Positions 1 through 8,582 of a stretch of DNA of 64,000 nucleotides are shown piece after piece. Position 1 is the first letter of the stretch. The number at the start of each line of letters is the position of its first letter. This stretch comes from Deltaproteobacteria bacterium (GTDB lineage Bacteria; Desulfobacterota; GWC2-55-46; DRQE01): positions 62,001-126,000 of the forward strand of contig WGFM01000002.1 of assembly GCA_015492245.1 (NCBI GenBank), given 5' to 3'. The position numbers and the translations under genes were made by a program. Under the pieces are notes generated by a model, which saw only the letters and a list, made by a program, of their open reading frames with translations, had not been told where the DNA came from and made no database searches.

Positions 1-18
1 AAAGAAGACCTGAAGACC

Positions 19-387
19 ATGAAGAAAGCCGTTGTAATCATCATAGTGTTTGCCTTTGTTTCTGCATGGTTTACGCCCCTTTCCTTTGGGGCTGCCAGCA
101 GCCACATATGTAAGCTTACAAACACCCTGTGTAAGAACAAAGAGAGCTGCCCCCTTAAAGAGGGGCATACACACAAGAAGGATGCCCACCAGGAGTGTTA
201 CCTTACCGTCTACAACTCTGGTGATGATATTCAGCCCCTGGCAGGACACGAAAGGTCTCTGCAGTTTTCTGCGGGCATGTCTCTGGGTTTTTTCACACCA
301 GAGGTGGAAAGGCTCGAGTTACAGGCCTCTTTGATAATCGAAGAGGTTTCCCATACCCCCCCAGAAAGACCTCCACAAACAGGCTGA
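19..387 (+). CDS. Small secreted Cys/His-rich protein, function unknown
   Basis: A 122-residue protein with a clear signal peptide (hydrophobic residues 5-23, likely cleavage near residue 25). The exported part begins with a Cys/His-rich stretch: C31, C38, C44, H50, H52, H57 and C60. It ends in a Pro-rich tail, PPERPPQTG. I recognise no enzyme domain. Small exported proteins with Cys/His clusters and this kind of Pro tail are often found beside heavy-metal handling genes, so a periplasmic metal-binding role is an inference. It starts a run of four co-directed genes (an outer-membrane protein, a monohaem lipoprotein and a thioredoxin follow), and its own operon may begin left of the window. 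The start ATG at 19 has only a weak upstream GAAGA. Confidence 0.6.
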   Translation: MKKAVVIIIVFAFVSAWFTPLSFGAASSHICKLTNTLCKNKESCPLKEGHTHKKDAHQECYLTVYNSGDDIQPLAGHERSLQFSAGMSLGFFTPEVERLELQASLIIEEVSHTPPERPPQTG

Positions 388-449
388 TCCGTAATACTAA
401 CTACTTACTATCTGCGGATTGAGCACAAATAAGTTTGTGGAGGTCTACC

Positions 450-1610
450 ATGAAAGCAAGGTTGATCCACGCGGTATTCTCTCTGCTCATGGTGTTTGTG
501 CTGGCAGAGGCCTCCTATGGGTATATAGGGCTGTGTTGTGGCAAGTGTGGCGGAAACATGCCCATGAACATACCCGGCGGAGGCGTGCCAGAAACCCATG
601 AGATGAGGTTCAAGATACAACCCATCTTCATGAAGATGGAAGGCCTGAGGGACGGCACAGACAGTGTCAGTGTGGACTCCCTCCTTGGCATGCCCTCTGC
701 GGGTAAGTTCATGGCCGTCCCAGAGAGGATGGACATGCAGATGCTTAATCTGGCCGTGGGCTACAGCTTTACCGATGATTTCTTCGCAGGGCTCATGTTC
801 ATGTGGATGAAGAAGGATATGGACATGAAGTTCAACGACATGATGAAGGGCATGTACGGAGAGGGCTATACCATGAAGAGTGAGGGGATGGCAGATACCA
901 TGCTCATGACAAAGTATCGCCTATACACGGATGATCCCCTGATACCCACAAGCCAGGTATCGCTGCTTCTGGGGATGATGCTACCCACAGGCTCCATAGA
1001 TGAGAAGAACAAGGAGCATCCAGACCCTTTAAGAACAGACGAACTCCTGCCCTACGGGATGCAACTTGGCGGTGGCACATTTGACCCCCTACTGGGCATA
1101 CTGTACCAGGGCTCGAGTTCTCCCTGGTGGTGGGGTGCCAACCTGATCTACATACCCAGGTTGTACGATAATCCCAGGGACTGGCGCTGGGGCTCGGAGT
1201 TTCGTTATGATCTATACAGCATGTATCAGTTCCGTTACGACATGGTTGCCTATGCACAGCTCAATGGCAAGGTGCAGGGTAGAATAAAGGGAGAGATGGA
1301 TGTGGCCAGTGATGGCTCATCAGGCAGGGCAACAGATGGAGACCCAGCATCACCCTACATGAGCCCTGCATATGACCCCGACAACTACGGGGGCCATATA
1401 CTCCATACAACCCTGGGGCTTCAGTGGCAGCCTGTGCCCCTGCACATAATAGATGTGGGTGTGGCTCTGCCCATATACCAGGACCTCAATGGCCCCCAGA
1501 TGGAAGAGGACTGGAAGGTGATGTTCACATGGTATGTGGAGATACCAACCCCATCGAGTATAAGGTATACGGGCGAGAAAAAACAGGGCAGAAGCAGGCT
1601 CGGTTTCTGA
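450..1610 (+). CDS. Met-rich outer-membrane beta-barrel protein (putative transporter)
   Basis: About 386 residues. The start ATG at 450 is chosen because GGAGG lies at 439-443; an ATG at 435 overlaps that site. A signal peptide covers about residues 1-23. A motif CCGKCGGNMPMN follows, then alternating aromatic/polar strands typical of an outer-membrane barrel, ending in Phe. Residues about 100-150 are remarkably Met-rich (for example MFMWMKKDMDMKF and FNDMMKGMYG). Proteins of this general type are usually labelled 'transporter' and related to the phenol-degradation MetA barrel family; I cannot confirm the family here. The paired Cys and Met clusters suggest soft-metal (copper or silver) binding at or across the outer membrane, but that is inference. 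It sits 62 bases after the Cys/His-rich gene and 28 before the cytochrome lipoprotein. Confidence 0.6.
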   Translation: MKARLIHAVFSLLMVFVLAEASYGYIGLCCGKCGGNMPMNIPGGGVPETHEMRFKIQPIFMKMEGLRDGTDSVSVDSLLGMPSAGKFMAVPERMDMQMLNLAVGYSFTDDFFAGLMFMWMKKDMDMKFNDMMKGMYGEGYTMKSEGMADTMLMTKYRLYTDDPLIPTSQVSLLLGMMLPTGSIDEKNKEHPDPLRTDELLPYGMQLGGGTFDPLLGILYQGSSSPWWWGANLIYIPRLYDNPRDWRWGSEFRYDLYSMYQFRYDMVAYAQLNGKVQGRIKGEMDVASDGSSGRATDGDPASPYMSPAYDPDNYGGHILHTTLGLQWQPVPLHIIDVGVALPIYQDLNGPQMEEDWKVMFTWYVEIPTPSSIRYTGEKKQGRSRLGF

Positions 1611-1638
1611 AGAAAAAAACACTTACGGAGGTAGTGCC

Positions 1639-1914
1639 ATGAGAAGGCTTTTGATACTGGCCATGATCCTTCTATTCCATGGATGCACCATGAGGCCAAC
1701 CCCCATTCCCGAGCCATCATCCACCGCGGCAACACTCTACAGGGAGAAATGCGGCATATGCCATGCGGTGCCACACCCAAAGCGGCATACCTACGAGCAG
1801 TGGCAACACATGATGGATGTGATGGAGAGACATGCCAGAAAGGGCGGCATGGTGCTCCTTACAGAAGAGGAGAAGGGTGTAATCCTTGAGTATCTTAAGA
1901 GGCACTCGAGGTAG
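1639..1914 (+). CDS. Monohaem c-type cytochrome lipoprotein
   Basis: A 91-residue protein. Residues 1-16 form a lipoprotein signal with a lipobox ending at C16 (FHGC). One haem-c attachment motif is present, C38-G-I-C41-H42. Several Met residues (for example M57, M58 and the Met of KGGM) could supply the distal haem ligand. The C-terminal half is helical and charged (LTEEEKGVILEYLKR), as in small class I cytochromes. It is therefore a membrane-anchored periplasmic electron carrier or haem sensor. RBS GGAGG lies about 7 bases before ATG 1639. The TlpA-like gene follows after only 7 bases, so the two are likely co-transcribed. Confidence 0.75.
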   Translation: MRRLLILAMILLFHGCTMRPTPIPEPSSTAATLYREKCGICHAVPHPKRHTYEQWQHMMDVMERHARKGGMVLLTEEEKGVILEYLKRHSR

Positions 1915-1921
1915 GAAGACC

Positions 1922-2458
1922 ATGAAGAGACAGAGACTCATAATGGCTATACTGCTCTTTGCTACCGTGGGATTTGCAGGCCAATCCTGTGCCGATACTC
2001 TCTTCAAGACACTGGGCATCATAGAACCATCTGTAAGGCTGGAGGCTCCTGCCTTCAGCCTTACCTCCTTAGATGGTAAGGAGCTCGGGCTTGAAGAATT
2101 CAGGGGCAAGCTGGTGCTCCTTAACTTCTGGGCAACCTTCTGTGCCCCCTGTAGAGAAGAGATGCCATCCATGGAGAGGCTCTGGCAGAGATTCAAAGAG
2201 AAGGGGCTCGTTATTGTCGCCATAAATGTGGACAGGGGTGGTGCAGACAGGGTCAAAAAGTTCGTGGAAGAGGTTGGGGTTACATTCCCTGTACTCTTCG
2301 ACCCTGAGGGTCGGGTAAGAAGAAACTATGAGATATTCGCATTGCCCACAAGCTACATCATAGGGCGTGATGGAAGGTTTCTTGGTAAGATTGTGGGTGA
2401 AAGAAGATGGGATGAACCAGAGTTTACAGAACTCTTCGAAAGGCTACTTTCCCGCTGA
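1922..2458 (+). CDS. TlpA/ResA-like periplasmic thioredoxin
   Basis: About 178 residues. The N-terminal segment (1-24) is a signal peptide or anchor; C23 could be a lipidation site, but the lipobox is poor. The fold is AhpC/TSA-TlpA type: an 'APAFSLTSLDGK' entry, then the redox motif C74-A-P-C77 in the context NFWATFCAPCREE, and a cis-Pro loop (ALPTSYIIG). Such proteins act as periplasmic thiol-disulfide reductants, often for apocytochrome c or copper-site assembly. The c-type cytochrome 7 bases upstream fits that. The start ATG 1922 follows GGAAG; an in-frame upstream ATG at 1886 lies inside the cytochrome gene and is not preferred. Confidence 0.8.
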   Translation: MKRQRLIMAILLFATVGFAGQSCADTLFKTLGIIEPSVRLEAPAFSLTSLDGKELGLEEFRGKLVLLNFWATFCAPCREEMPSMERLWQRFKEKGLVIVAINVDRGGADRVKKFVEEVGVTFPVLFDPEGRVRRNYEIFALPTSYIIGRDGRFLGKIVGERRWDEPEFTELFERLLSR

Positions 2459-2510
2459 ATATAGCCTGCCTGGCACAACACACCTCACCTGTTGCCAAAC
2501 CTTAATATTG

Positions 2511-2544
2511 CCGCCATAATTCTGTAACACAGGCATTTTATAAT
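2511..2544 (+). promoter_or_regulatory. Pho box and -10 element of pstS
   Basis: CCGCCATAATTCTGTAAC (2511-2528) matches the PhoB Pho-box layout of two CTGTCATA-like heptads 11 bases apart. The first half matches 6 of 8 positions and the second (CTGTAACA) 7 of 8. Ten bases later lies a perfect TATAAT (2539-2544), the usual spacing for PhoB-activated promoters that lack a -35 box. Phosphate-starvation control by a PhoB-like regulator is inferred; no phoB or phoR is in the window. Confidence 0.7.
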
Positions 2545-2583
2545 TCAAAATAAGGATTAAGAAGAAAAAAGGAGGGACACCCC

Positions 2584-3603
2584 ATGAGTCTTAAAAACCT
2601 TTTGAGTGGTATTCCTGTAATGTTGATTACACTCTTTACAGCTGGTTATTCACTGGCAGGGAGCACCATCAACGGTGCAGGTGCAACATTTCCTTTTCCG
2701 GTCTATTCTGCATGGGCATATACCTACTACAAGGAGACGGGAATAAGGCTCAACTACCAGTCCATAGGCTCTGGCGGGGGGGTAAGACAGATAGTGAACA
2801 GAACCGTTGACTTCGGTGCCTCCGATGCACCGGTCGAGCCAGAAAAACTCGAAAAAGACGGGCTTTATCAGTTTCCCACCGTCATAGGCGGGGTGGTCCC
2901 TGTGGTGAACCTGCCTGGCATAAAAGAGGGAGAACTGAGGCTCGACAGTGAGACCCTCTGCGGAATATTCCTTGGTGAGATTACAGTATGGAACCATGAG
3001 AGGATAAAGAGGCTCAACGAGGGGCTGGCTCTGCCGTCTAATAAGGTTACGGTGGTTCATCGCTCCGATGGTTCGGGCACAACCGCCATATTTACCACCT
3101 ACCTTAGTGAGACATGCAAGGGCTGGAAGCAGAAGGTTGGTGCAGGAAAGTCTGTAAGCTGGCCTGCCGGCATAGGTGCAAAGGGTAACGAAGGGGTGGC
3201 AAACTATGTAAAAAGGCTCAAGGGTTCCATAGGGTATGTGGAGTTTGCCTATGCAAAGCAGAACAGGATGAGCCATGTAAGGCTTAAAAACCGGGCGGGC
3301 AATTTTGTTGAGCCAGACTTTGAGAGCTTCGAAGAGGCTGCAGCAAGTGGCAACTTTGATGCGGAAAGACACTTCTACCTCTGGCTCGTGAATGCCCCGG
3401 GCAAGAAGGCATGGCCTGTAGCAGGTGCCACCTTCATACTCCTTGCAAGGGAGAAGACAGAGTCCAACAAAAGGGCTGTGAAATTTTTCGACTGGGCATA
3501 CAGAAATGGAGATGAGGCGGCAAAGAGACTTGTCTATGTGCCCCTGCCAGAGAGCCTCAAGAACAGGGTAAGGGACTACTGGCGCAGGAACGGCATATAT
3601 TGA
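2584..3603 (+). CDS. pstS: Phosphate ABC transporter substrate-binding protein PstS
   Basis: A 339-residue periplasmic binding protein that delivers inorganic phosphate to PstCA. A signal peptide ends near A25. The mature protein opens with GAGATFPFP, the phosphate-contact loop of PstS, followed by GSGGG (conserved loop), ASDAP and RSDGSGTT, all typical phosphate-ligating segments. Length and motif order match classical PstS. RBS AAGGAGG lies 10 bases before ATG 2584. It is the first gene of pstSCAB-phoU, behind a Pho box. A terminator follows, which should leave pstS expressed above the membrane genes. Confidence 0.96.
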   Translation: MSLKNLLSGIPVMLITLFTAGYSLAGSTINGAGATFPFPVYSAWAYTYYKETGIRLNYQSIGSGGGVRQIVNRTVDFGASDAPVEPEKLEKDGLYQFPTVIGGVVPVVNLPGIKEGELRLDSETLCGIFLGEITVWNHERIKRLNEGLALPSNKVTVVHRSDGSGTTAIFTTYLSETCKGWKQKVGAGKSVSWPAGIGAKGNEGVANYVKRLKGSIGYVEFAYAKQNRMSHVRLKNRAGNFVEPDFESFEEAAASGNFDAERHFYLWLVNAPGKKAWPVAGATFILLAREKTESNKRAVKFFDWAYRNGDEAAKRLVYVPLPESLKNRVRDYWRRNGIY

Positions 3604-3665
3604 GTTATCCACAATCTGCCTCCTTATCTCAAGAAAGGAAGGGGTCAGCCCATACTGAATCCGTC

Positions 3666-3701
3666 CCAGCCCCCTCCGAGGTGGGCTGGCTCCTTCTTTT
3701 T
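3666..3701 (+). terminator. Intrinsic terminator/attenuator between pstS and pstC
   Basis: CCAGCCC (3666-3672) pairs with GGGCTGG (3683-3689), with an inner CCT/AGG extension. A T-rich run TCCTTCTTTTT follows. This partial terminator would reduce read-through into pstCAB-phoU, a common arrangement for binding-protein-dependent transporters. Confidence 0.75.
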
Positions 3702-3796
3702 GAAGCGAACATTAAAGGGTTGTGGATATTGTGTTGCCTGCATGGGTAATTTTGTGTATTCTTTATAAAGACTTTCTGGAGGTGAACCCGTAGAGG

Positions 3797-4732
3797 ATGG
3801 GTAAAGAGAGCAGTCTTTCTGGTTCGCTTTTCTATGTCTTCACTGTCATATCCGCCTTTCTGGTGATACTCTTCCTTCTTGGCATATTCTACATACTCTT
3901 TTCAGAGTCCTACCTTGCCATAAGGGAGTTCGGTCTGATAGGCTTTATCTTCTCCCAGGAGTGGGACCCCGTAAGAGACCTCTTTGGTGCTGCCCCGACC
4001 ATATTCGGTACAGTGGTAACCACACTCCTGGCGCTTCTTTTTGCCATCCCTGTGGCGGTGGGTATAGCCATATTCGTAACAGAGATAGCCCCAGACTATG
4101 TGAAGGCACCTGTGTCCGTTGCCATAGAGCTTCTTGCAGCCATACCGAGCATTATCTATGGTATGTGGGGGCTCTTTACCCTTTCACCCATCATGGCAGG
4201 ATACATCGAGCCAGCGCTTCAGCAGACCCTTGGCAGACTTCCCATTGTTGGCATACTCTTCGAGGGAGTACCCATGGGGATAGACCTCCTTACGGCAAGC
4301 GTTATATTGAGTATAATGATAATACCCCTTATTGCCAGTATCTCAAGGGATGCCTTCAACCTCGTGCCCTCTATAGTGAAGGAGTCTGCCTATGGGGTGG
4401 GTGCCACAAGGTGGGAGGTCATAAAGAAGATAGTGCTTCCATACTCAAAACTCGGCATATTCGGTGGAGTGATACTCGCCATGGGCAGGGCCCTTGGAGA
4501 GACCATGGCCGTTGCATTCGTGCTGGGCAACAAGCATCAGATAACCACCTCTCTGTTCGATGCCGCAGCAACCATAACGGTATCCCTTGCAAACGAGTTT
4601 ACAGAGGCAGACACCGATACATACCTGTCTTCACTGTTCTACCTTTCGCTCATCCTTTTCGCCATAAGCTTTATAACCCTTGGGGCAGCCAAGCTCACCA
4701 TACAGAGGCTGCAGAGAGGCGGGGCAAGATGA
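3797..4732 (+). CDS. pstC: Phosphate ABC transporter permease PstC
   Basis: A 311-residue inner-membrane permease with about six transmembrane segments; the first spans residues about 10-35. The BPD-type EAA loop ([20 protein letters not shown]) lies near residue 200 and contacts PstB. A conserved '[13 protein letters not shown]' segment follows. Length and order match PstC. GGAGGTG lies upstream of ATG 3797. Its stop overlaps the pstA start (ATGA at 4729-4732), so translation is probably coupled. Confidence 0.95.
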   Translation: MGKESSLSGSLFYVFTVISAFLVILFLLGIFYILFSESYLAIREFGLIGFIFSQEWDPVRDLFGAAPTIFGTVVTTLLALLFAIPVAVGIAIFVTEIAPDYVKAPVSVAIELLAAIPSIIYGMWGLFTLSPIMAGYIEPALQQTLGRLPIVGILFEGVPMGIDLLTASVILSIMIIPLIASISRDAFNLVPSIVKESAYGVGATRWEVIKKIVLPYSKLGIFGGVILAMGRALGETMAVAFVLGNKHQITTSLFDAAATITVSLANEFTEADTDTYLSSLFYLSLILFAISFITLGAAKLTIQRLQRGGAR

Positions 4733-5583
4733 GACCCTACAGAAGAAGACGCATAGAGAACCTTGTGGCCATCTCATTGTGCACCCTTTCTGCTGCCATT
4801 GGGCTTTTCTGGCTCTTCTTCATACTCATAGATGTGGTCATAGAGGGTGTGGGCGCGCTGAACCTCGCACTCTTTCTCGAAGACCCGGTGCCAGCCGGGC
4901 TCGAGGGTGGAGGGTTGAGGAACGCCTTCGTGGGCCAGCTCCTTCTCACCCTGGTTGCAGCCCTGCTGGGTGTGCCCGTGGGGCTTCTTGGCGGAACCTT
5001 TCTTGCAGAATATGGCCGGGGCAGCAGGATCGGCCACATCATAAGCCTTCTTTCAGACATAATGACCAGCGTGCCTTCTATAGTGATAGGCACATTCGCG
5101 TATGCAGTGCTGGTAAAACCCTTCGGGCATTTCAACGGATGGGCCGGCTCCTTCGCACTTGCACTCATAATGATACCGATTATAATAAGAACCACAGAGG
5201 AGATGCTCAAACTCGTGCCGTGGGAATTGAGGGAAGCTGCCTTCGCCCTCGGCGCATCCTATTACAGGGTTATACTCTCTATAGTCTACAGGGGCGCTGC
5301 CCCGGGAATCCTTACGGGCATATTGCTCTCCATCGCAAGGGTGGCAGGAGAGACCGCCCCCCTCCTTTTCACCTCATTCAACAACACATTCTTCTCGGTC
5401 GATATGAACGAGCCTGTGCCATCACTCACCGTTACCGTGTTCCAGTATGCCATGGGGCCCTACGAGAACTGGCACGCACAGGCATGGGCAGCATCTCTCG
5501 TAATCACACTCTTTATACTGATAATAACCCTTCTTGGAAGGTTCATCATATTCAGGAGGTATGGCAAGTGGAAGACATTGTGA
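4729..5583 (+). CDS. pstA: Phosphate ABC transporter permease PstA
   Basis: A 284-residue permease partner of PstC. The start ATG at 4729 overlaps the pstC stop. The open frame extends far upstream, but that part lies inside pstC in another frame and is not coding. About six membrane spans are visible. The EAA loop is [23 protein letters not shown], and '[12 protein letters not shown]' is typical of PstA. The 3' end overlaps the GTG start of pstB by 16 bases and carries its ribosome-binding site. Confidence 0.95.
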   Translation: MRPYRRRRIENLVAISLCTLSAAIGLFWLFFILIDVVIEGVGALNLALFLEDPVPAGLEGGGLRNAFVGQLLLTLVAALLGVPVGLLGGTFLAEYGRGSRIGHIISLLSDIMTSVPSIVIGTFAYAVLVKPFGHFNGWAGSFALALIMIPIIIRTTEEMLKLVPWELREAAFALGASYYRVILSIVYRGAAPGILTGILLSIARVAGETAPLLFTSFNNTFFSVDMNEPVPSLTVTVFQYAMGPYENWHAQAWAASLVITLFILIITLLGRFIIFRRYGKWKTL

Positions 5584-6329
5584 TAGATGTGCAGGGGTTA
5601 AGCTTCTACTATGCGGGCAACATCCGTGCACTCAAGGATATAAGCCTTTCCATACAGGCCAACACGGTAACCGCATTCATCGGGCCCTCTGGCTGTGGCA
5701 AGACCACATTCTTAAGGTGTCTCAACCGCATGCACGATCTCTATTCTGGTAACCGTTACGAGGGAAGGATATTGATAGACGGAAGAAACATACTCGATAA
5801 GGATGTGGACCTTATAGAGCTTCGCAGCAAGATAGGCATGGTCTTCCAGAAGCCCACACCCTTTCCCATGTCCATATTCGAGAACATAGCCTTTGGCCTC
5901 AGGCTCATCGGCATAAAGAACAGGACAGAGATAAGCGAGAGGGTGGAAAAGGCCTTGAAGGATGCTGCCCTCTGGGACGAGACCAGGGACAGGCTCCATA
6001 AGTCTGCCTATTCGCTGTCAGGTGGACAGCAGCAACGGCTCTGCATAGCAAGGGCGATAGCCGTCAAGCCCGAGATAGTCCTTATGGATGAGCCCTGCTC
6101 GGCCCTCGACCCCATAGCCACAGGGAAGATAGAGGACCTCATAACCGAGCTCAAGCAGGACTACACGGTCATAATAGTAACCCACAACATGCAGCAGGCT
6201 GCAAGGGTGTCCGACTACACGGCCTTCTTCATGATGGGTGAGCTTGTAGAATACGACAGGACCGAGAGGATATTCACCAACCCGTCTAACAAACTTACAG
6301 AGGACTACATAACCGGAAGATTCGGCTAA
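5568..6329 (+). CDS. pstB: Phosphate ABC transporter ATPase PstB
   Basis: A 253-residue cytoplasmic ATPase that powers PstSCA. The GTG start at 5568 is preferred because AGGAGG sits at 5554-5559; a second in-frame GTG at 5580 is possible. The Walker A motif is GPSGCGKT (residues 39-46), the signature LSGGQQQR, and Walker B IVLMDEP followed by SALDP. A 'VTHNMQQA' switch histidine is present. The length equals that of typical PstB. It lies 25 bases before phoU. Confidence 0.96.
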   Translation: MEDIVIDVQGLSFYYAGNIRALKDISLSIQANTVTAFIGPSGCGKTTFLRCLNRMHDLYSGNRYEGRILIDGRNILDKDVDLIELRSKIGMVFQKPTPFPMSIFENIAFGLRLIGIKNRTEISERVEKALKDAALWDETRDRLHKSAYSLSGGQQQRLCIARAIAVKPEIVLMDEPCSALDPIATGKIEDLITELKQDYTVIIVTHNMQQAARVSDYTAFFMMGELVEYDRTERIFTNPSNKLTEDYITGRFG

Positions 6330-6354
6330 CCCCAAAAAAAGGAGGATAGGGTAG

Positions 6355-7020
6355 ATGACAAGGGAGGCATTCAGGAAGGCACTCGAGGGGCTTAAAGAAG
6401 AACTTCTTGAGATGGGCAACATGGTCTCAGGGGCTGTGAAGGATTCTGTGGAGCAGCTAAAGAAAAGAGACCTCCAGGGCTCCAGAAGGCTCATAAAGGG
6501 TGACCTTATAATAAACAAGAAGCGCTTCGAGATAGAGGACCGCTGCCTTTACCTCATAGCCACACAGCAGCCCATGGCAGGAGATCTGAGGATAATAGCA
6601 GCCATACTGAACATCATAACAGACCTCGAGCGCATAGGAGACCACGCAGAGGGCATAGCGAAGATAAACATAATGATAGGCAAGGACCCCCTGGTGAAAC
6701 CCCTTATAGATATTCCCAGGATGAGTGATAAGGCTGTGTCCATGCTCGAGCGTTCACTGAAGGCATTCATAGAGGGAGATGTGGAGACTGCCCACACACT
6801 GTGCAGCGAAGATGACGAGGTTGACGCCCTTTACGAGCAGGTATACAGGGAACTCATAATGCTCATGATAGAGAACCCTAAGATAATAAAGGGTGCAACA
6901 TACCTTCTCTGGGTTGCCCACAATCTGGAGCGCATAGCGGACCGGGTTACCAACATAGCAGAACGCATCATATTCATGGTAACCGGCAGGATGGACGAAA
7001 TCAATGTATCCAAGTATTGA
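6355..7020 (+). CDS. phoU: Phosphate signalling regulator PhoU
   Basis: A 221-residue all-helical cytoplasmic protein with two PhoU three-helix repeats. Each repeat carries the metal-binding type motif: DLERIGDHAEGI near residue 90 and NLERIADRVTNIAE near residue 195. PhoU couples Pst transport activity to the PhoR/PhoB system and limits phosphate uptake. An AAGGAGG site lies before ATG 6355. It ends the pst operon; the next gene is convergent, with its stop 14 bases away. Confidence 0.94.
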   Translation: MTREAFRKALEGLKEELLEMGNMVSGAVKDSVEQLKKRDLQGSRRLIKGDLIINKKRFEIEDRCLYLIATQQPMAGDLRIIAAILNIITDLERIGDHAEGIAKINIMIGKDPLVKPLIDIPRMSDKAVSMLERSLKAFIEGDVETAHTLCSEDDEVDALYEQVYRELIMLMIENPKIIKGATYLLWVAHNLERIADRVTNIAERIIFMVTGRMDEINVSKY

Positions 7021-7034
7021 GATGCCCTCCTGCC

Positions 7035-7952
7035 TTACATGTCTCTTTGCACAAGAATCCTTGTCCTGTCCAGGATGGTTGCAACTGTATCGACTATGCT
7101 CTTCATGGTAGAGCACTTGGATACAAAAGGCAGCCCCCTCGCGCTGAAGAACGGTTCATATTCATCGCACTCACCGGAGAAGAAGATGAACCTCTTTCCT
7201 ATGGATGGATACTTCTCTACCACACTGTTGTAGAACTCTATTCCATCCATTACAGGCATGTGTATGTCCGATATTATGACGGCGAAGTAGTTGGTCCTGA
7301 GCATGGCCATGGCCTCCACACCGTTTTCTGCGGTTCGCACCACCGTGTTGCCAGAAAGGATTTCTTTGAGCAACTCCCGGGCACTCTCCGAGTCATCCAC
7401 AACGAGCACCTTCTCTTTCCACAGGAAGGGTATCCTTCGCAGTCTGTCTATGTATGCATGGTCTACATCTCTTGCAACCATAAACCGCTCTATGTAGCTT
7501 CTGTGCTGCTCTATGCCAGAGACAAAGGGGATTATCTCCTTGGCACCATACTTTATGCTGTTTATGAGCACCGTGTTTATGGCATCGATGAAGGCATCAC
7601 TCCACTCTATCTCCTCCAGCATGGCAACATATTCCAGTATACCCCTTCCATCGAGCCCCTGGTTTTTGGCCCTTTCGAGACACTCCTCCATTAGTTGGCG
7701 AGAGCGCCTTTTGTCCTCCATGGTTATATTTCTAAGGGTTATACCGAATGTCCTGTAATGGTGTGCCTCGGGGAGCTTTCCTATCCACCTGTCGAACTTC
7801 CATAGGACCTTGGAGTGGCCTTCCTCGTCTTTCGATATTTCTGTGAGGAACTCGAATAGTTCCGTATCCAGCACCACATGTTTTGCCAGCTCTTTATAGA
7901 ATTTGCTTATTTCGTCCTCTTCCTCTATAAGCTCGCGCATCAGGGTACTCAT
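7035..7952 (-). CDS. Ferritin-like domain fused to response-regulator receiver
   Basis: A 305-residue cytoplasmic protein with two parts. Residues about 5-165 look like a four-helix ferritin/rubrerythrin-like bundle: EEEDEISKFYKELA (helix 1), DEEGH at 42-46 (helix 2, E43/H46), LEEIEW at 112-117 (helix 3) and IEQH at 147-150 (helix 4). These are candidate carboxylate/His ligands for a di-iron site, although helix 4 has ExH rather than the usual ExxH. Residues about 180-300 are a complete receiver domain: D186/D187 acid pocket, D229 phosphoacceptor in SDIHMPVMDG, S259 and K279. No DNA-binding or enzymatic output follows. An iron- or oxygen-linked sensor feeding a phosphorelay is an inference. 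Good AGGAGG upstream of the start. It is convergent with phoU. Confidence 0.75.
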   Translation of the reverse strand: MSTLMRELIEEEDEISKFYKELAKHVVLDTELFEFLTEISKDEEGHSKVLWKFDRWIGKLPEAHHYRTFGITLRNITMEDKRRSRQLMEECLERAKNQGLDGRGILEYVAMLEEIEWSDAFIDAINTVLINSIKYGAKEIIPFVSGIEQHRSYIERFMVARDVDHAYIDRLRRIPFLWKEKVLVVDDSESARELLKEILSGNTVVRTAENGVEAMAMLRTNYFAVIISDIHMPVMDGIEFYNSVVEKYPSIGKRFIFFSGECDEYEPFFSARGLPFVSKCSTMKSIVDTVATILDRTRILVQRDM

Positions 7953-8166
7953 GGCTGTTCACCTCCTCAAGATGATAAAAAGATAAAGACTGCATCTTCG
8001 CTGTGGATGTGAACAGCCCTTATCAAGACTATACCAGCATATTGCTGACAGTCAAGCCATGGAGTGTTATCCTCTCGGGTGGTTTTTACACACTATAACC
8101 ATGCTTTGCCCTTGCACTTGTATCGGTAATATGGTAAAAAAATCTGAGAAACAGGGGGGTTAGGGG

Positions 8167-8526
8167 ATGCTGCTGGGACTCAACCAGAACATAGAATACA
8201 GGGGAGAACTCTACCACATTCAGACCGAGGATGGTGGCAGGAAGAACCCTGTCATAACCACCCTGGTCTTCAAGGATGGCACGATTGTGGCCTCGAGAAG
8301 GACCGGTTACGCAGACATACTGAAGTTTGAAAGGCTCGATTCAGTGGTGAAAGAGCTCATGAGGGAGCAGCACCGTGCCCTCATAAAGGCATTGCTCAGT
8401 GGCGAGCTGGACGAAAGGCTCAAGCCTGTTGAGGCCGCTGCTGGCAAGAGGGAAAAGCCTGCCTTCCAGAAGGAAGAATCCATAGACGATATAATCCTTG
8501 AGCACCTGTCCCTTGATGACAAATAA
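8167..8526 (+). CDS. Conserved hypothetical protein, 119 aa
   Basis: A 119-residue soluble protein with no signal peptide. The N-terminal half is probably beta-rich (LGLNQNIEYRGELYHIQTEDGG, then VITTLVFKDGTIVASRRTGYADI). The C-terminal half is helical and charged (VVKELMREQHRALIKALLSGELDE). I recognise the N-terminal 'RGELYHIQTEDGG' style from conserved hypothetical proteins of delta-proteobacteria-like genomes, but I know no function. GGGGGTTAGGGG lies upstream of ATG 8167. hisS follows 56 bases later on the same strand and may be co-transcribed. Confidence 0.65.
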   Translation: MLLGLNQNIEYRGELYHIQTEDGGRKNPVITTLVFKDGTIVASRRTGYADILKFERLDSVVKELMREQHRALIKALLSGELDERLKPVEAAAGKREKPAFQKEESIDDIILEHLSLDDK

Positions 8527-8582
8527 TCGTTCCCGCTTAACCTTTCTGCAGGGTCTGTATATTCTCTACACAGGAGGTATCG

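Noticed and set aside
3732-3750. Sigma-54 promoter before pstC (TGG and TTGCC at -24/-12 spacing)
   Set aside because: Only the GG and TTGC elements fit, the rest of the consensus fails, and no activator site is seen. Read-through from the Pho-box promoter explains expression.
3961-4728. Upstream extension of the pstA frame (about 256 codons)
   Set aside because: It lies inside pstC in another frame and encodes no transporter-like sequence. PstA similarity begins at ATG 4729.
7216-7236. Third copy of the metal-module palindrome (TCTAC...GTAGA)
   Set aside because: Arms are only 5 bases with a 9-base centre and it lies deep in the receiver gene; a chance match.
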